Shown here: piece after piece, positions 1-8,245 of the stretch
Layout: each line of letters opens with the position of its first letter
Position numbering within the stretch: position 1 is the first letter of the stretch
Virus record (IMG/VR): IMGVR_UViG_3300028654_000010
Span: 62,001-126,000 of that record
Reading direction: 5' to 3' (one strand)
Length of the DNA: 64,000 nucleotides
From: a virus
Program-made: the position numbers and the translations under genes
The notes under the pieces: model-generated
The model's input: only the letters and a program-made list of their open reading frames with translations
What the model was told of the DNA's origin: nothing
Database searches by the model: none

Positions 1-597
1 AACGGCGTCGATCTCCAAGGAGCCGACACTACTAAGAGTTTGTTGACGATCGTGGGCACGGGTAATGACGCTGAAAAGAAACTCAAATCAATCACGGCCC
101 AACTTCGTAAAGCCCTGTCACCGGGCGGCATCTATGGAACGTTCAAGAAAGTCCCGTATGTTGATGGGCAAGCGTTGGCACAAGAACTGATCAAGGTTCC
201 CGTCAACGTCTTCTCTCAAATCGCCAAAAAAATTCAAACGGGTGCAAAGGCGGCTGATGTAGCCCCTGATCTAAAAACACAGATCACCGGCCAAGGCGAC
301 GTACAGACCAAGAGTGGTAACACGACAGAACCCACAGTGCCATCGGCTCAAACACAACCGGGCGAACCACCCAAGCAGACCACTGTGACAACAAAGACCA
401 CACCAACCGGCGAACACCCGGCGCAACCTCCGGGCACGAAAAGGGGCGGTGGAGGAGCGGTCACCGATCACAAGCAGAAGGCGTTCAATCGCTTGAAAGA
501 CAGCGATGTCTTCAAAAAGGTTGGCCTCAATGATGCTAGCGCGCAGGCACTGTTGGACGCTCTTGATGACATTGGGGCACTCAAGAATCCTGAGTGA
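1..597 (+). CDS. Unknown phage protein, C-terminal part (5' end outside window)
   Basis: The reading frame is open from base 1 with no stop upstream, so this is the C-terminal part of a longer protein; the first possible internal start, a TTG at 40, is probably not the real one. The visible part has a basic, Lys-rich first third, a central low-complexity Pro/Thr/Gln linker (roughly bases 290-440) and a small predicted helical end rich in Ala, Leu and Asp. The linker looks like a flexible spacer between two folded parts. I do not recognise the family. It converges with the chaperonin-like gene, and the two 3' ends overlap by 17 bases. Confidence 0.6.
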   Translation, partial: NGVDLQGADTTKSLLTIVGTGNDAEKKLKSITAQLRKALSPGGIYGTFKKVPYVDGQALAQELIKVPVNVFSQIAKKIQTGAKAADVAPDLKTQITGQGDVQTKSGNTTEPTVPSAQTQPGEPPKQTTVTTKTTPTGEHPAQPPGTKRGGGGAVTDHKQKAFNRLKDSDVFKKVGLNDASAQALLDALDDIGALKNPE

Positions 598-1801
598 CGG
601 CGTCCCCTATTTCTCGTAATACACCCACGCAACGGCTCGCATACGCCCGTGATGCGGCCTCAGTCGCCGCGAGGCCGCCGGCGCCGAAGGTGCCATGACC
701 GATCAGTGATCCGGTCGCGCGCAGGGCATAATCAATGGCTTGTGAATTGACGACAAAGTCCTTATCATCGGGCAACCTAATGACAACGTGATTCGGCGAC
801 AGTGATCGAATCCGTTTGTCGAATAGGCCGGCCTTGTCATCGATCGCTTCGCCTTCTCGTCTGGCACGGAGCTCAGCGACATGTGCCGCAACGCGCCGGC
901 GGGTGACCAGGTTTGTGACAACCACCTGATCCTTGAAAGTGATCACTTGGTCAACTCTGGGCGCTTCCTGAAACTTGATTGCACTGATGAGGTCACCCTT
1001 CAAGCTCGACACTAGGTCACAACCAGCGACCATCGACAGATCGATCAGAGTATTCATGCCCTCGAGGTCAAACCTAACGCCAATGGGTATTACACGAAGG
1101 CTGCCTCGATCATAATTGACCTTGAGAGTGTGCTTGACGTCATCAGCTAACCCCCGAACGAACATGATGCATGGTTCCTTAGCATCAGCCGCAGCCTCGA
1201 GCAAGTGATGTATTTCCGCCACTTCTTCAAGGTATCCGTCAATGCAAAAAACGCGAGGCTTGACGATGTTGACGTCAATGGGCAATAATTTCTGCAGGTT
1301 GAAAGTGTAACCATTGACAAGTTCAACGGACGGCGTCAACGCTAGCGTTTTTTCAATGATGATTCGCCCGGCAAATCCAGCAAGGCCCAAAGCCTCACGG
1401 ATCATGGCCTTAGTCCCGGGATAAATGGCCATGGCGGCATGTGTTAACACGACTCGATCGACATCAATTGACGTCGGATGCTTGGGTTCAATCGTTTCAT
1501 GAAGGCGGGATGGACTGACGTCGGGACTCGACGCTAACTCATCCATCAACAACACAAGGCACCGATCAAAACCACCTGGGCTCAATTTTTCAGCCGCAAG
1601 TGCATGGGCCATGATAATCTCGTACAGCGCTTGCTCGAGCACGCTCGCAAACTTTAGAGCAAAGGCAGCCTGCATCCGAGTGTGAACATTTAGGTGTTCT
1701 TTGCCCCGCGCTAAAAAACGTCGACCGCTGAGATCTTCAAGTAACGTGCAGACACGCTGCAATGCGGTGGCCACACTAACGCTGGGATGAACGACCTTCA
1801 C
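581..1801 (-). CDS. Divergent, shortened GroEL-like chaperonin
   Basis: The 406-residue protein aligns by eye with GroEL/HSP60 in order. Residues about 50-92 match the helices after the ATP loop. Residues 118-165 match the lower intermediate domain (GTKAMIREALGLAGFAG, then a VNGYTF segment like GroEL VEGMQFDRGY). Residues 183-265 match the apical domain (FCIDGYLEEVAEIHHLLEAA, RGSLRVIPIGVRFDLEGM). Residues 300-388 match the return to the equatorial domain (AIDYALRATGSLI and GAGGLAA). Asp357 sits where the GroEL catalytic Asp398 lies. The GDGTTT ATP loop and the Asp52/Asp87 region are not recognisable. The chain ends about 15 residues after the GAGG match region, so some 120 residues of the C-terminal equatorial domain are absent (GroEL is about 548). 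The start is a GTG six bases after a TACTAT box. A role in folding virion proteins is plausible, but ATPase activity is doubtful. Confidence 0.75.
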   Translation of the reverse strand: MKVVHPSVSVATALQRVCTLLEDLSGRRFLARGKEHLNVHTRMQAAFALKFASVLEQALYEIIMAHALAAEKLSPGGFDRCLVLLMDELASSPDVSPSRLHETIEPKHPTSIDVDRVVLTHAAMAIYPGTKAMIREALGLAGFAGRIIIEKTLALTPSVELVNGYTFNLQKLLPIDVNIVKPRVFCIDGYLEEVAEIHHLLEAAADAKEPCIMFVRGLADDVKHTLKVNYDRGSLRVIPIGVRFDLEGMNTLIDLSMVAGCDLVSSLKGDLISAIKFQEAPRVDQVITFKDQVVVTNLVTRRRVAAHVAELRARREGEAIDDKAGLFDKRIRSLSPNHVVIRLPDDKDFVVNSQAIDYALRATGSLIGHGTFGAGGLAATEAASRAYASRCVGVLREIGDAVTQDS

Positions 1802-1807
1802 CCGTTG

Positions 1808-1813
1808 ATAGTA
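1808..1813 (-). promoter_or_regulatory. -10-like box of the chaperonin-like gene, leaderless type
   Basis: On the minus strand TACTAT is followed by six bases (CAACGG) and then the GTG start at 1801. A TTGAGC hexamer lies 18 bases upstream of the box. The spacing predicts transcription starting at or next to the start codon. It is one of about 14 similar sites in this window. Confidence 0.5.
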
Positions 1814-1934
1814 CTCTTAATTGTGGCGTTGGCTCAAGATCCGTAACATCAGCAAGATCTGCGCATATACGTGCCTGAGTTGTAGCGCTTCGGCTGTCAT
1901 TCGACGCTCTCCTTCGTGACGTGATGAGGATAAT

Positions 1935-2201
1935 TCATCGCTTGTCTTCCTCGCGTTGCATGCGATCGACCCATATCTTAAGGGTCGTTGCGATCGTAGC
2001 CTGTACGCTAGTATCCTCTCGAATGTGAGTCACAAGCGCTTCTTTCACTTCCTTCGTCTCTTTCACCATGTCGGCTAATTTGTCAACGAGTTGTGCCTGT
2101 TGCTTAAAACTGCGTTTTTGGACATATGCCCAACACCCCGACACGCTGCCGAGAATTGCCAGAAACAAGGTGATGATGTCTCTAACGTTAGCGAATGTCA
2201 T
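1935..2201 (-). CDS. Small single-pass membrane protein with a coiled-coil-like tail
   Basis: The protein has 88 residues. Residues about 8-27 are hydrophobic (IITLFLAILGSVSGCWAYV) and should form one membrane helix. The rest is charged and helical with heptad-like Leu, Val and Ile (KLADMVKETKEVKEALVTHI). This layout is common in small phage membrane proteins such as holin-like or lysis-accessory proteins, but no specific family is recognised. It is transcribed away from the glycosyltransferase at 2444 and towards the chaperonin-like gene, separated from it by 133 bases in which I see only that gene's promoter. Confidence 0.6.
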   Translation of the reverse strand: MTFANVRDIITLFLAILGSVSGCWAYVQKRSFKQQAQLVDKLADMVKETKEVKEALVTHIREDTSVQATIATTLKIWVDRMQREEDKR

Positions 2202-2304
2202 TGTTGTCTTTACGTTGATCTTGAGATTTGGTAGGTTTCTCGCGCGCGTTAAATCTGCTTAAGACTGACTGCTGAAGCTCACCGCTCGTCCTCAACCGCT
2301 TTCC

Positions 2305-2324
2305 CTTAAGATCTCTTAAGATCT
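2305..2324 (+). repeat. Tandem 10-bp direct repeat
   Basis: CTTAAGATCT occurs twice back to back in the 242-base divergent intergenic region between the genes at 2201 (minus) and 2444 (plus). A third, partial copy (ACTTAAAGA) follows at about 2332. It could be a regulator binding site. Otherwise the intergenic region holds the palindrome at 2391 and the -10-like box at 2419. Confidence 0.5.
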
Positions 2325-2390
2325 ATACAGAACTTAAAGACAGTACAGGGCTCTTGGGGGTAAGTATCGGCATTGAAGGAGTTTGTCGCA

Positions 2391-2404
2391 ATGTGTGAAC
2401 ACAT
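2391..2404. promoter_or_regulatory. Palindromic operator candidate
   Basis: ATGTGT and ACACAT form 6-bp inverted arms around a GA spacer. The site lies 15 bases upstream of the TACTAT box at 2419, overlapping the expected -35 position of the promoter for the gene at 2444, as a repressor site would. Confidence 0.35.
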
Positions 2405-2418
2405 GCTAAATGAGAACG

Positions 2419-2424
2419 TACTAT
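2419..2424 (+). promoter_or_regulatory. -10-like box for the 2444 operon
   Basis: TACTAT lies 19 bases before the GTG start at 2444. A GAGGTG ribosome-binding site (2431-2436) lies between them, so this transcript would carry a very short leader. Confidence 0.4.
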
Positions 2425-2443
2425 TGGTTCGAGGTGTGACACA

Positions 2444-4354
2444 GTGGACTTTCAAAAGAGCGTCTTTCAAGATCAGCGGATCACCATTCCACTAACGGCG
2501 AAAGTCATCGTTGTTTCTGACATGTTTGTCAGCGACTACGTCGGAGGAGCAGAACTGACGACACAGGCCCTCATCGACTCCAGTCCTTTCGAGGTCTTCA
2601 AGCTTCACAGCAAAGACGTCACGCTCGAGCTATTGCAAGCAGGCGTGGGATTGTTCTGGATCTTCGGTAATTTTAGTCAGCTCAATTTTCAGCTGATTCC
2701 ATCGATCGTCGGTAACCTAAAGTACAGCATTGTCGAGTATGACTTCAAGTACTGCAAATTCCGCTCACCCGAAAAGCACCTCCACGCCACTTGCCTGCCC
2801 TGTGACTGCTCGAACGACATCACGGGTAAGATCATCAGCACGTTCTTCTACGGGTCGATGGGCAACTGGTGGATGAGCGAAAAACAGAAGGAGCGGTACC
2901 TGACAACCTTCCCGTTCTTAGTCAACAAGTCAAACACGGTGCTCTCCAGCGTCTTTGACGACAGAACGTTGGGGTACCTCAAGGCACTCCGAACCAAGGA
3001 CCAGGACACGCCTCGATCAGGTTGGATCGTGTTGGGCAGTGACAGCTGGATCAAGGGCTCCGATGATGCCAAGCGGTGGTGTGCTGACAATGGCAAGCAG
3101 TTCGAAGTGGTGTGGAACCTGCCCTACGACCAAGTGTTGGAAAAGTTGGCCCAAGCCGAAGGCTTCGTCTACCTCCCCAAAGGCGGCGATACCTGCCCCC
3201 GCATGGTCATCGAGGCCAAGTTGTTGGGCTGCAAGTTGCAGCTCAATGAACACGTGATGCACAAGGACGAGGAGTGGTTTGCGACCGACGACGTGGAAGC
3301 GATCGAAGGCTACCTCTTCGTTGCTCGCCAGCACTTCTGGAACGGCATCAAGTCGATGATGGACTATCGACCCAAGATCAGCGGTTACACCACGACCTAT
3401 AACGCCGTCAAGCAACAGTATCCGTACTTGCGTTGCATTGAGTCGATGGGAGAATTCTGCGATGAGATCTGCATCGTCGACGGTGGGTCGACAGATGGCA
3501 CGTGGGAAGCGTTGCAATTTCTCGAGTCTTCTGATCCACGTATCAAAGTCAAGCAGGTCAAGCGTGATTGGTCATCGAAGCGCCACCCGATCTTCGACGG
3601 CATGCAGAAGGCTGAAGCCCGTCGCATGTGCACCGGTGACTTTTGTTGGCAAATGGACGCCGACGAGGTAGTGCACCCCGACGACGCTAAGAAGATCCAC
3701 GGCCTGTGCCGTGCCATCCCGGTCGGCGTCGACATCATGTCGCTACCCGTCATCGAGGGATGGGGTGGGTGGGACAAGATCAGGTGTGACGTCAACCCGG
3801 CCAAGTGGCGCCTGAGCCGCAACGCACCCCACATCACTCACGGCATTCCGGCGTCCCTGCGCCGCGCTGATGCTGACGGGCTCCTCTATGCCGCCGAGGG
3901 CACCGACGGCTGCGACATGATTCACGTGGATACATTCGAACCACTAGGCCACGTCAGCTTCAACGCACCCGAAGTCGACAACGTTCGCCGCATGGCATTG
4001 TTGGGCAACGAACAGGCACGCCTGCAGTATCAGCAATGGTTCAATCAGGTCATCAATGGCCTACCGTGCGTCTTTCACTACAGTTGGATCGACCTCAAAC
4101 GCAAGATCACGCTGTATCGTGATTACTGGCAGAACCATTGGCGCGCACTGTACAATCAGGACACTGCCGACACCGGGGCCAACAACTACATGTTCGGGGT
4201 ACCTTGGGCCGATGTCACTGACGCCATGATCGACGCCAAGGCCGCCGACATGAAGGCCAAGCTCGGGGGTTGGGTGTGGCACCGCCCCTGGGATGGTCAG
4301 ACGACGACGCCTCACATCACCATCAATCGTACGCCACCCGAGGAGCTACCGTGA
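2444..4354 (+). CDS. Two-domain glycosyltransferase (GT-B-like plus GT2)
   Basis: The protein has 636 residues and two apparent glycosyltransferase halves. The N-terminal half (about 15-300) resembles a GT4-type GT-B fold, with an early GGAE segment and a C-lobe around GFVYLPKGGDTCPRMVIEAK, where the Glu-containing helix is expected. The C-terminal half (about 305-530) is a GT2 GT-A domain with CIVDGGSTDGTWEAL and the metal-binding Asp405-Ala-Asp407 (QMDADE). A fusion suggests two consecutive sugar transfers. The start is a GTG seven bases after GAGGTG. The stop overlaps the next gene (GTGA). It heads the first plus-strand operon. Acceptor and donor sugars cannot be read from the sequence. 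Confidence 0.8.
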   Translation: MDFQKSVFQDQRITIPLTAKVIVVSDMFVSDYVGGAELTTQALIDSSPFEVFKLHSKDVTLELLQAGVGLFWIFGNFSQLNFQLIPSIVGNLKYSIVEYDFKYCKFRSPEKHLHATCLPCDCSNDITGKIISTFFYGSMGNWWMSEKQKERYLTTFPFLVNKSNTVLSSVFDDRTLGYLKALRTKDQDTPRSGWIVLGSDSWIKGSDDAKRWCADNGKQFEVVWNLPYDQVLEKLAQAEGFVYLPKGGDTCPRMVIEAKLLGCKLQLNEHVMHKDEEWFATDDVEAIEGYLFVARQHFWNGIKSMMDYRPKISGYTTTYNAVKQQYPYLRCIESMGEFCDEICIVDGGSTDGTWEALQFLESSDPRIKVKQVKRDWSSKRHPIFDGMQKAEARRMCTGDFCWQMDADEVVHPDDAKKIHGLCRAIPVGVDIMSLPVIEGWGGWDKIRCDVNPAKWRLSRNAPHITHGIPASLRRADADGLLYAAEGTDGCDMIHVDTFEPLGHVSFNAPEVDNVRRMALLGNEQARLQYQQWFNQVINGLPCVFHYSWIDLKRKITLYRDYWQNHWRALYNQDTADTGANNYMFGVPWADVTDAMIDAKAADMKAKLGGWVWHRPWDGQTTTPHITINRTPPEELP

Positions 4355-4698
4355 AAACCATGCAACGTGTCATCATCGAGAGCCCGTTTGCCGGTGACGT
4401 GGAGAAAAATCTCCTCTACGTCCGTGCCTGCATGCAGGACTGCCTGCAACGGGGCGAGGCACCCTTCGTCAGCCATGCCCTCTACACCCAACCCAACGTC
4501 CTACGTGATGAAATTCCCGAGGAGCGTGAACGTGGCATCGCGGCGGGTTTCGCCTGGCGCGAGTGCGCCCACAAGACCGTCGTCTACACTGATCTAGGTA
4601 CCAGTCGCGGCATGGAATACGGCATTGCCCACGCGGTGGAGTTGGGTCACCCGATCGAGTACCGCACCTTGGGTGGAAAGTGGACGCTGCTCGCATGA
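4351..4698 (+). CDS. DUF7768-like phage protein
   Basis: The protein has 115 residues from a GTG that overlaps the preceding stop, with AGGAG five bases upstream. It opens with RVIIESPFAGDVEKNLLYVR and contains RGEAPFVSHALYTQP, EERERGI and VVYTDLGTSRGME, the signature of a small Rossmann-like family (DUF7768) common in phages and actinobacteria. That family resembles nucleoside 2-deoxyribosyltransferase folds; a nucleotide-related role is an inference. It is translationally coupled on both sides. Confidence 0.75.
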   Translation: MKTMQRVIIESPFAGDVEKNLLYVRACMQDCLQRGEAPFVSHALYTQPNVLRDEIPEERERGIAAGFAWRECAHKTVVYTDLGTSRGMEYGIAHAVELGHPIEYRTLGGKWTLLA

Positions 4699-4928
4699 CC
4701 ATTCGTCGACGCGTCCTCCACCTGCTCAAGCACGCCGGTGCCATCGTCACCGCTGTCGACATCTACCACGTGCTCAACGTGGAGAGCGGCATCGGCCCCA
4801 GTGAGTCGGTCAAACTGTCGAGTCTCTCGAGCGTTCTGAAGCGCATGTGTGATGGGGGTGAACTCGACCGCCTCAAGAACTTTGGACCCCGCGGGGGTTA
4901 TGGTTACCGTTTGAAGGTGGGCGCATGA
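4695..4928 (+). CDS. Small winged helix-like protein
   Basis: The protein has 77 residues, starting at an ATG that overlaps the previous stop (ATGA). It has a helical first half (RRRVLHLLKHAGAIVTAVDIYHVL), a second helix (KLSSLSSVLKRMCDGGEL), and then a basic beta-turn part (FGPRGGYGYRLKV), the order expected of a winged helix DNA-binding domain. It could be a small phage regulator. Nothing shows its target. A start at 4680 is also open, but the overlap start fits the operon. Confidence 0.55.
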   Translation: MTIRRRVLHLLKHAGAIVTAVDIYHVLNVESGIGPSESVKLSSLSSVLKRMCDGGELDRLKNFGPRGGYGYRLKVGA

Positions 4929-5173
4929 AGCGAGAGGTTGCAGCACTACGCAAGAGACTGTGGCGCGACATGACGGGTTGCACGTGCCAGAAAGTCATCA
5001 CCGTCGACGGCAAAACGCTGGCGCTGAATGCCAGCGAGATGTGCACGGCGACCGCGATCAGGTGCAATGGTCGAATGAGCTGCGTTCAAGATGCATATCG
5101 CCAGCACGGCCTCAAGCTTGGCCCCGTCATGCCAGGTGAGAGTGGATTAGTCAACGCACAGGAATGCTCATGA
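4925..5173 (+). CDS. Small Cys-containing protein of unknown function
   Basis: The protein has 82 residues, with its ATG overlapping the previous stop. The first 16 residues are basic (MKREVAALRKRLWRDM). The rest has six cysteines (GCTCQ, EMC, IRC, MSC and one at the C-terminus), which could bind a metal. I do not recognise the family. It lies in the coupled run of small genes from 4351 to 7497. Confidence 0.5.
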   Translation: MKREVAALRKRLWRDMTGCTCQKVITVDGKTLALNASEMCTATAIRCNGRMSCVQDAYRQHGLKLGPVMPGESGLVNAQECS

Positions 5174-5610
5174 GGAAACTACGCCTGCTCCCACTCCGTC
5201 GCTTGCTGTTGTGGCTGGCTTTGGGCCCACGCACCTATGACTACATGAAGCGGGTGTTGTCTGACGATCACCGCCTGAGGACATCGAGGCAAGTCGACAT
5301 CGTCATTCGCAAGGACGGCACTGAACGCCGCATTGAGGCCGACTGGGTCAAGCAGTTGGGCACCGTGGTGCTGGGTCGGTGGCGGTCGCCGCTGGCTCTC
5401 AAGCGTGGTCCGTTCACCCGGGTAGGCGACGTGGTGGCGTGGCTCGAGCAACACGGGTGGAAGCGTCGCATCGGCGATCCGTGCAATCGAGCCTTTCCGT
5501 ATGACCACCTCGCGGTGCTGGGTGTGGAGAAGCTCAAGGCGTATAAGCCCCCGCCTACCAAAGACGATCACGAGACGCCCAACAAACGCAAGTCGAAGGA
5601 TGAACCATGA
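5170..5610 (+). CDS. Basic protein of unknown function
   Basis: The protein has 146 residues. I chose the ATG at 5170 because it overlaps the preceding stop and has AGGA six bases upstream; an ATG two codons earlier is possible. The N-terminus is Leu/Arg-rich (MRKLRLLPLRRLLLWLALG), possibly membrane-associated or simply helical. The middle has alternating beta-like segments and the last 25 residues are Lys/Pro-rich. No family is recognised. Confidence 0.5.
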   Translation: MRKLRLLPLRRLLLWLALGPRTYDYMKRVLSDDHRLRTSRQVDIVIRKDGTERRIEADWVKQLGTVVLGRWRSPLALKRGPFTRVGDVVAWLEQHGWKRRIGDPCNRAFPYDHLAVLGVEKLKAYKPPPTKDDHETPNKRKSKDEP

Positions 5611-6338
5611 GAACACTGAACGTCAAGACCAAACTCGAAGAGATGGGCGTCGCCCTTGACAGCATCGTCATGGGTGACTTTGACACGTTGGGCGAGTTCA
5701 CTGCCAAGCGCACCCGAGATCCCAACGACCCCAACTACAAGAAGTACGGCGCAGTGTACAGGAGCAACTACGAGCGCGGGATCCTGATCTACTACCTCAT
5801 TCGTCAATACAACCTGACGTCGATGTTGGAGATCGGCTTCGGCCGCGGTTATTCGGCCCTGTGTGCCGCCAAGGCCTTCTACGACGCGGGTCTCCCGGGC
5901 AAGGTGACGACGGTCGAACCCAACGTCGACGACAAATTCCTCAATGCCTTGGGTCAGGTCCTGCCGACCGAGCTGTTCAAGTACGTGCAGTTCGCCCGTG
6001 GCACATCGCAGCAAGTGCTGCCCACCCTATCAGGTCCCTACGACCTCATCTACATCGATGGTGACCATTCCTACGAGGGCACGAAGCACGACTGGTTGCA
6101 GACGAAGGACAAGTGGACGAAGTTTTGCCTCTTCGATGATTATCACCTGCCGTCGAAGTCAGACCCGGGCATCAAGTGCAGTCAGGCCATCGACGAGATC
6201 GATGATCCGTCGAAGGAGCTGATCATCATGGATCGCATCATGTTCGCTGATGATAAGCACCAGGGCGTTGATCGTGATTACGGTCAAGTTTTACTGACAA
6301 AACCCGGAGAAGTGGGAGGCGAACGTGCCGACTGGTAA
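5607..6338 (+). CDS. Class I SAM-dependent methyltransferase-like protein
   Basis: The protein has 243 residues. A SAM-binding motif I is visible at SMLEIGFGRGYSALCAA (about 72-88), an acidic strand-2 end at VTTVEPNVDD, and a YDLIYIDGDHSYEGTKHDW segment (about 148-166) typical of the Methyltransf_24-like family that accompanies glycan loci. The last 15 residues are divergent because the gene overlaps the next start (GTG at 6325). It may O-methylate a sugar, but the substrate is unknown. Two other methyltransferase-like genes lie at 25309 and 28558. Confidence 0.75.
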   Translation: MRTLNVKTKLEEMGVALDSIVMGDFDTLGEFTAKRTRDPNDPNYKKYGAVYRSNYERGILIYYLIRQYNLTSMLEIGFGRGYSALCAAKAFYDAGLPGKVTTVEPNVDDKFLNALGQVLPTELFKYVQFARGTSQQVLPTLSGPYDLIYIDGDHSYEGTKHDWLQTKDKWTKFCLFDDYHLPSKSDPGIKCSQAIDEIDDPSKELIIMDRIMFADDKHQGVDRDYGQVLLTKPGEVGGERADW

Positions 6339-6810
6339 TGACAATGACGCCCTAACGGGCCACGTGAAAACTCCCGAGTTCTACAACTTACCGAACAAGT
6401 GTCCCATCCCGCCGCCGGGTTGGTATTGCTCACGTACGCCGGGTCACGAGGGTCCCTGTGCCGCGCGCGTGGCCCCTCCCACGGGCTTCGCTAAACTGTG
6501 GGATTGGTGGTGGTCTCGCAAGTGCATTGCCAGAAAACACGTGTGGAAACCGTCGATGGGACCCCTACCCACCAAGTGCCCCTTCTGTGAAGAGGAGGAG
6601 CTCTATCATAGACCCACGTCGTTCCACGTGTCAGGTGACGATGACCACTTTGTTCGCACTTGGATGCAGGCACACGACACGTACAAGCATCACACTGGTG
6701 CAGTCGGCACCTACACTTGGGAATTCACCCCCGCCGTCACGGGCACCGTCGTCAAGGTCAGGTGCTCGTGCGGTGAAGCGCTCGACCTGACCGATAATGA
6801 CACTTGGTGA
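6325..6810 (+). CDS. Zinc-binding-like phage protein
   Basis: The protein has 161 residues from a GTG preceded by GGGAGG. Three Cys clusters are visible: CPIPPPGWYC with a following GHEGPC near residues 25-45, KCPFCEEEE in the middle, and VRCSCGEAL near the C-terminus. These look like zinc knuckles. The PGWYC...GHEGPC arrangement is familiar from small phage proteins. Function is unknown. It overlaps the methyltransferase by 14 bases. Confidence 0.6.
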   Translation: MPTGNDNDALTGHVKTPEFYNLPNKCPIPPPGWYCSRTPGHEGPCAARVAPPTGFAKLWDWWWSRKCIARKHVWKPSMGPLPTKCPFCEEEELYHRPTSFHVSGDDDHFVRTWMQAHDTYKHHTGAVGTYTWEFTPAVTGTVVKVRCSCGEALDLTDNDTW

Positions 6811-6814
6811 TGCA

Positions 6815-7072
6815 ATGAGTGATGATGATGACTTGCGTGAGCAGAACGAAAAGCTGAGGATGGAACTTCACGCTTGCCGCGCGGCGCTGCGGCCCTTCGC
6901 GCTGTATGCTAAGTGCCTGCCACCCGTCATCCCGGACACCTTTCGTGATACCGATGACACCGGCGTCATGGTATCAACATACCAGATGCAACAGACCTAC
7001 ACGTTGACCTTCGGCGACCTGCGTCGGGCCCTCGAGTGCTTCAACAAGTTGACCGCCGTCGAGGCGCCGTGA
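6815..7072 (+). CDS. Small acidic protein with helical N-terminus
   Basis: The protein has 85 residues. I chose the ATG at 6815 because it follows the previous stop directly; an in-frame ATG at 6797 would add six residues. The start is MSDDDDLREQNEKLRMELHA, a short coiled-coil-like helix, followed by a compact domain. The stop overlaps the ASCH gene (GTGA). No family is recognised. Confidence 0.5.
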   Translation: MSDDDDLREQNEKLRMELHACRAALRPFALYAKCLPPVIPDTFRDTDDTGVMVSTYQMQQTYTLTFGDLRRALECFNKLTAVEAP

Positions 7073-7497
7073 AAGCCCTCGGTCTGCACCAACCCTATGC
7101 CTACCTGATCCGGGCGGGCGTCAAGACGATTGAAACGCGGTTCTGGAGCACTCCCTACCGCGGGCCCGTCCTCATCTGTTCGACGAAGTCAACGTCGCCG
7201 GGTGGCCTCGAATTATTGGTCAACCTGCGGGCCAGCGGCTACATGGTGTCGACGGCAGCGATGGCCGACGCGGGCACGATGCAGTGTGTCGTTGACATTG
7301 TCGACTGTCGGTTGGGCACCGAGGCCGACGAGGAGGCCGCCTGCTGTCGCCTGTGGGACTACAACAAGCAGGGCAAGCTGGTGCAGAAGTACGCCATGGT
7401 GCTGGCCAACGTGAGGCCTGTCGTCAAGCACCCGGTCAAGTGTGGCCGCAAGTGGTTCACCGTCGACGATGAGCTGATTGAGGTGGGAGATGACTGA
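7069..7497 (+). CDS. ASCH domain protein
   Basis: The protein has 142 residues from a GTG overlapping the previous stop. It shows the ASCH hallmark G-x-K-x-x-E-x-R (Gly17, Lys19, Glu22, Arg24) after KALGLHQPYAYLI, and a strand RGPVLICSTKS. ASCH domains are PUA-like folds that bind RNA or, in the YqfB group, hydrolyse N4-acetylcytidine; phages often carry them. Which role applies here is unknown. The C-terminus overlaps the GT2 gene. Confidence 0.8.
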   Translation: MKALGLHQPYAYLIRAGVKTIETRFWSTPYRGPVLICSTKSTSPGGLELLVNLRASGYMVSTAAMADAGTMQCVVDIVDCRLGTEADEEAACCRLWDYNKQGKLVQKYAMVLANVRPVVKHPVKCGRKWFTVDDELIEVGDD

Positions 7498-8245
7498 CAA
7501 TCGCTTCGTCTTTGTCGCCCCCATGTACAACGCGTCGGCGACGGTGGGCCAGATGCTGGCGTCGGTGGTGGGTCAGTCGTATCCCAATTGGCGCATCATC
7601 CTCGTCGACGATGTGTCGGATCACCCCGAGGTCATCAAGGAGGTCGACATCATCAACAGGTGGCGCGCCCTGGTGTCGCCGGGTTGGACGCCCAACATGA
7701 TCGTTCACGATAAGATTGAGGTGATGTGGAACGACGACAAATTGTGGGAGGTCGCCAACGTGTTGAAGGGCATTTCCATGTGCGATGACGACGACATCGT
7801 CTGCAGGATCGATGCCGACGACTGGCTGACCGACCTCGATACGCTGGCCTACCTCAATGCCCTCTACAACCAGACGGGGGCCGATGCGCTGTGGACGGCT
7901 CACCGGTGGGCCTTCAGCGACAAGAACATCAGCGGGCCCCTGCCTCCCGGCGCCGTCGTCTACCAGCACCCGTGGGTGAGCTCGCACCTGAAGACATTCA
8001 GGAAACAGCTGATCAATGGCGTCAATGACCAGAACTTCAGGGGTGAGGACGGTGAGTACGTGCGGCGCGCAGGGGACCAAGCGTTGTACCTGCCAATTCT
8101 CCACCGTGCGCAAAAGAGGGGCTTTGTGCCTCGGGTGATGTATCACTACACTATCAAGGATGAACCCGCAACGTACCAGACCGCCGACGCCCGCTTTCAA
8201 CGCGATGAGGCGGTGTTCCTGAGGCAGCGGGGCTACGTCAAGTGA
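7490..8245 (+). CDS. Family 2 glycosyltransferase
   Basis: The protein has 251 residues. The start ATG at 7490 overlaps the preceding stop. The GT-A pattern is clear: VFVAPMYNASATVGQML, then IILVDDVSDHPEV (nucleotide-binding Asp pair) and CRIDADDWLTDLDTL, carrying the D-x-D metal site at about residues 105-107. C-terminal parts (PWVSSHLKTFRK) fit GT2 enzymes. It ends the first plus-strand operon and converges with the minus-strand gene at 8238, with an 8-base overlap. Confidence 0.85.
   Translation: MTDNRFVFVAPMYNASATVGQMLASVVGQSYPNWRIILVDDVSDHPEVIKEVDIINRWRALVSPGWTPNMIVHDKIEVMWNDDKLWEVANVLKGISMCDDDDIVCRIDADDWLTDLDTLAYLNALYNQTGADALWTAHRWAFSDKNISGPLPPGAVVYQHPWVSSHLKTFRKQLINGVNDQNFRGEDGEYVRRAGDQALYLPILHRAQKRGFVPRVMYHYTIKDEPATYQTADARFQRDEAVFLRQRGYVK

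Noticed and set aside
7457-8200. Long antisense open frame over the GT2 gene at 7490
   Set aside because: Long mirror frames are common here because third codon positions are GC-rich; the plus strand has clear GT2 motifs and coupled starts.
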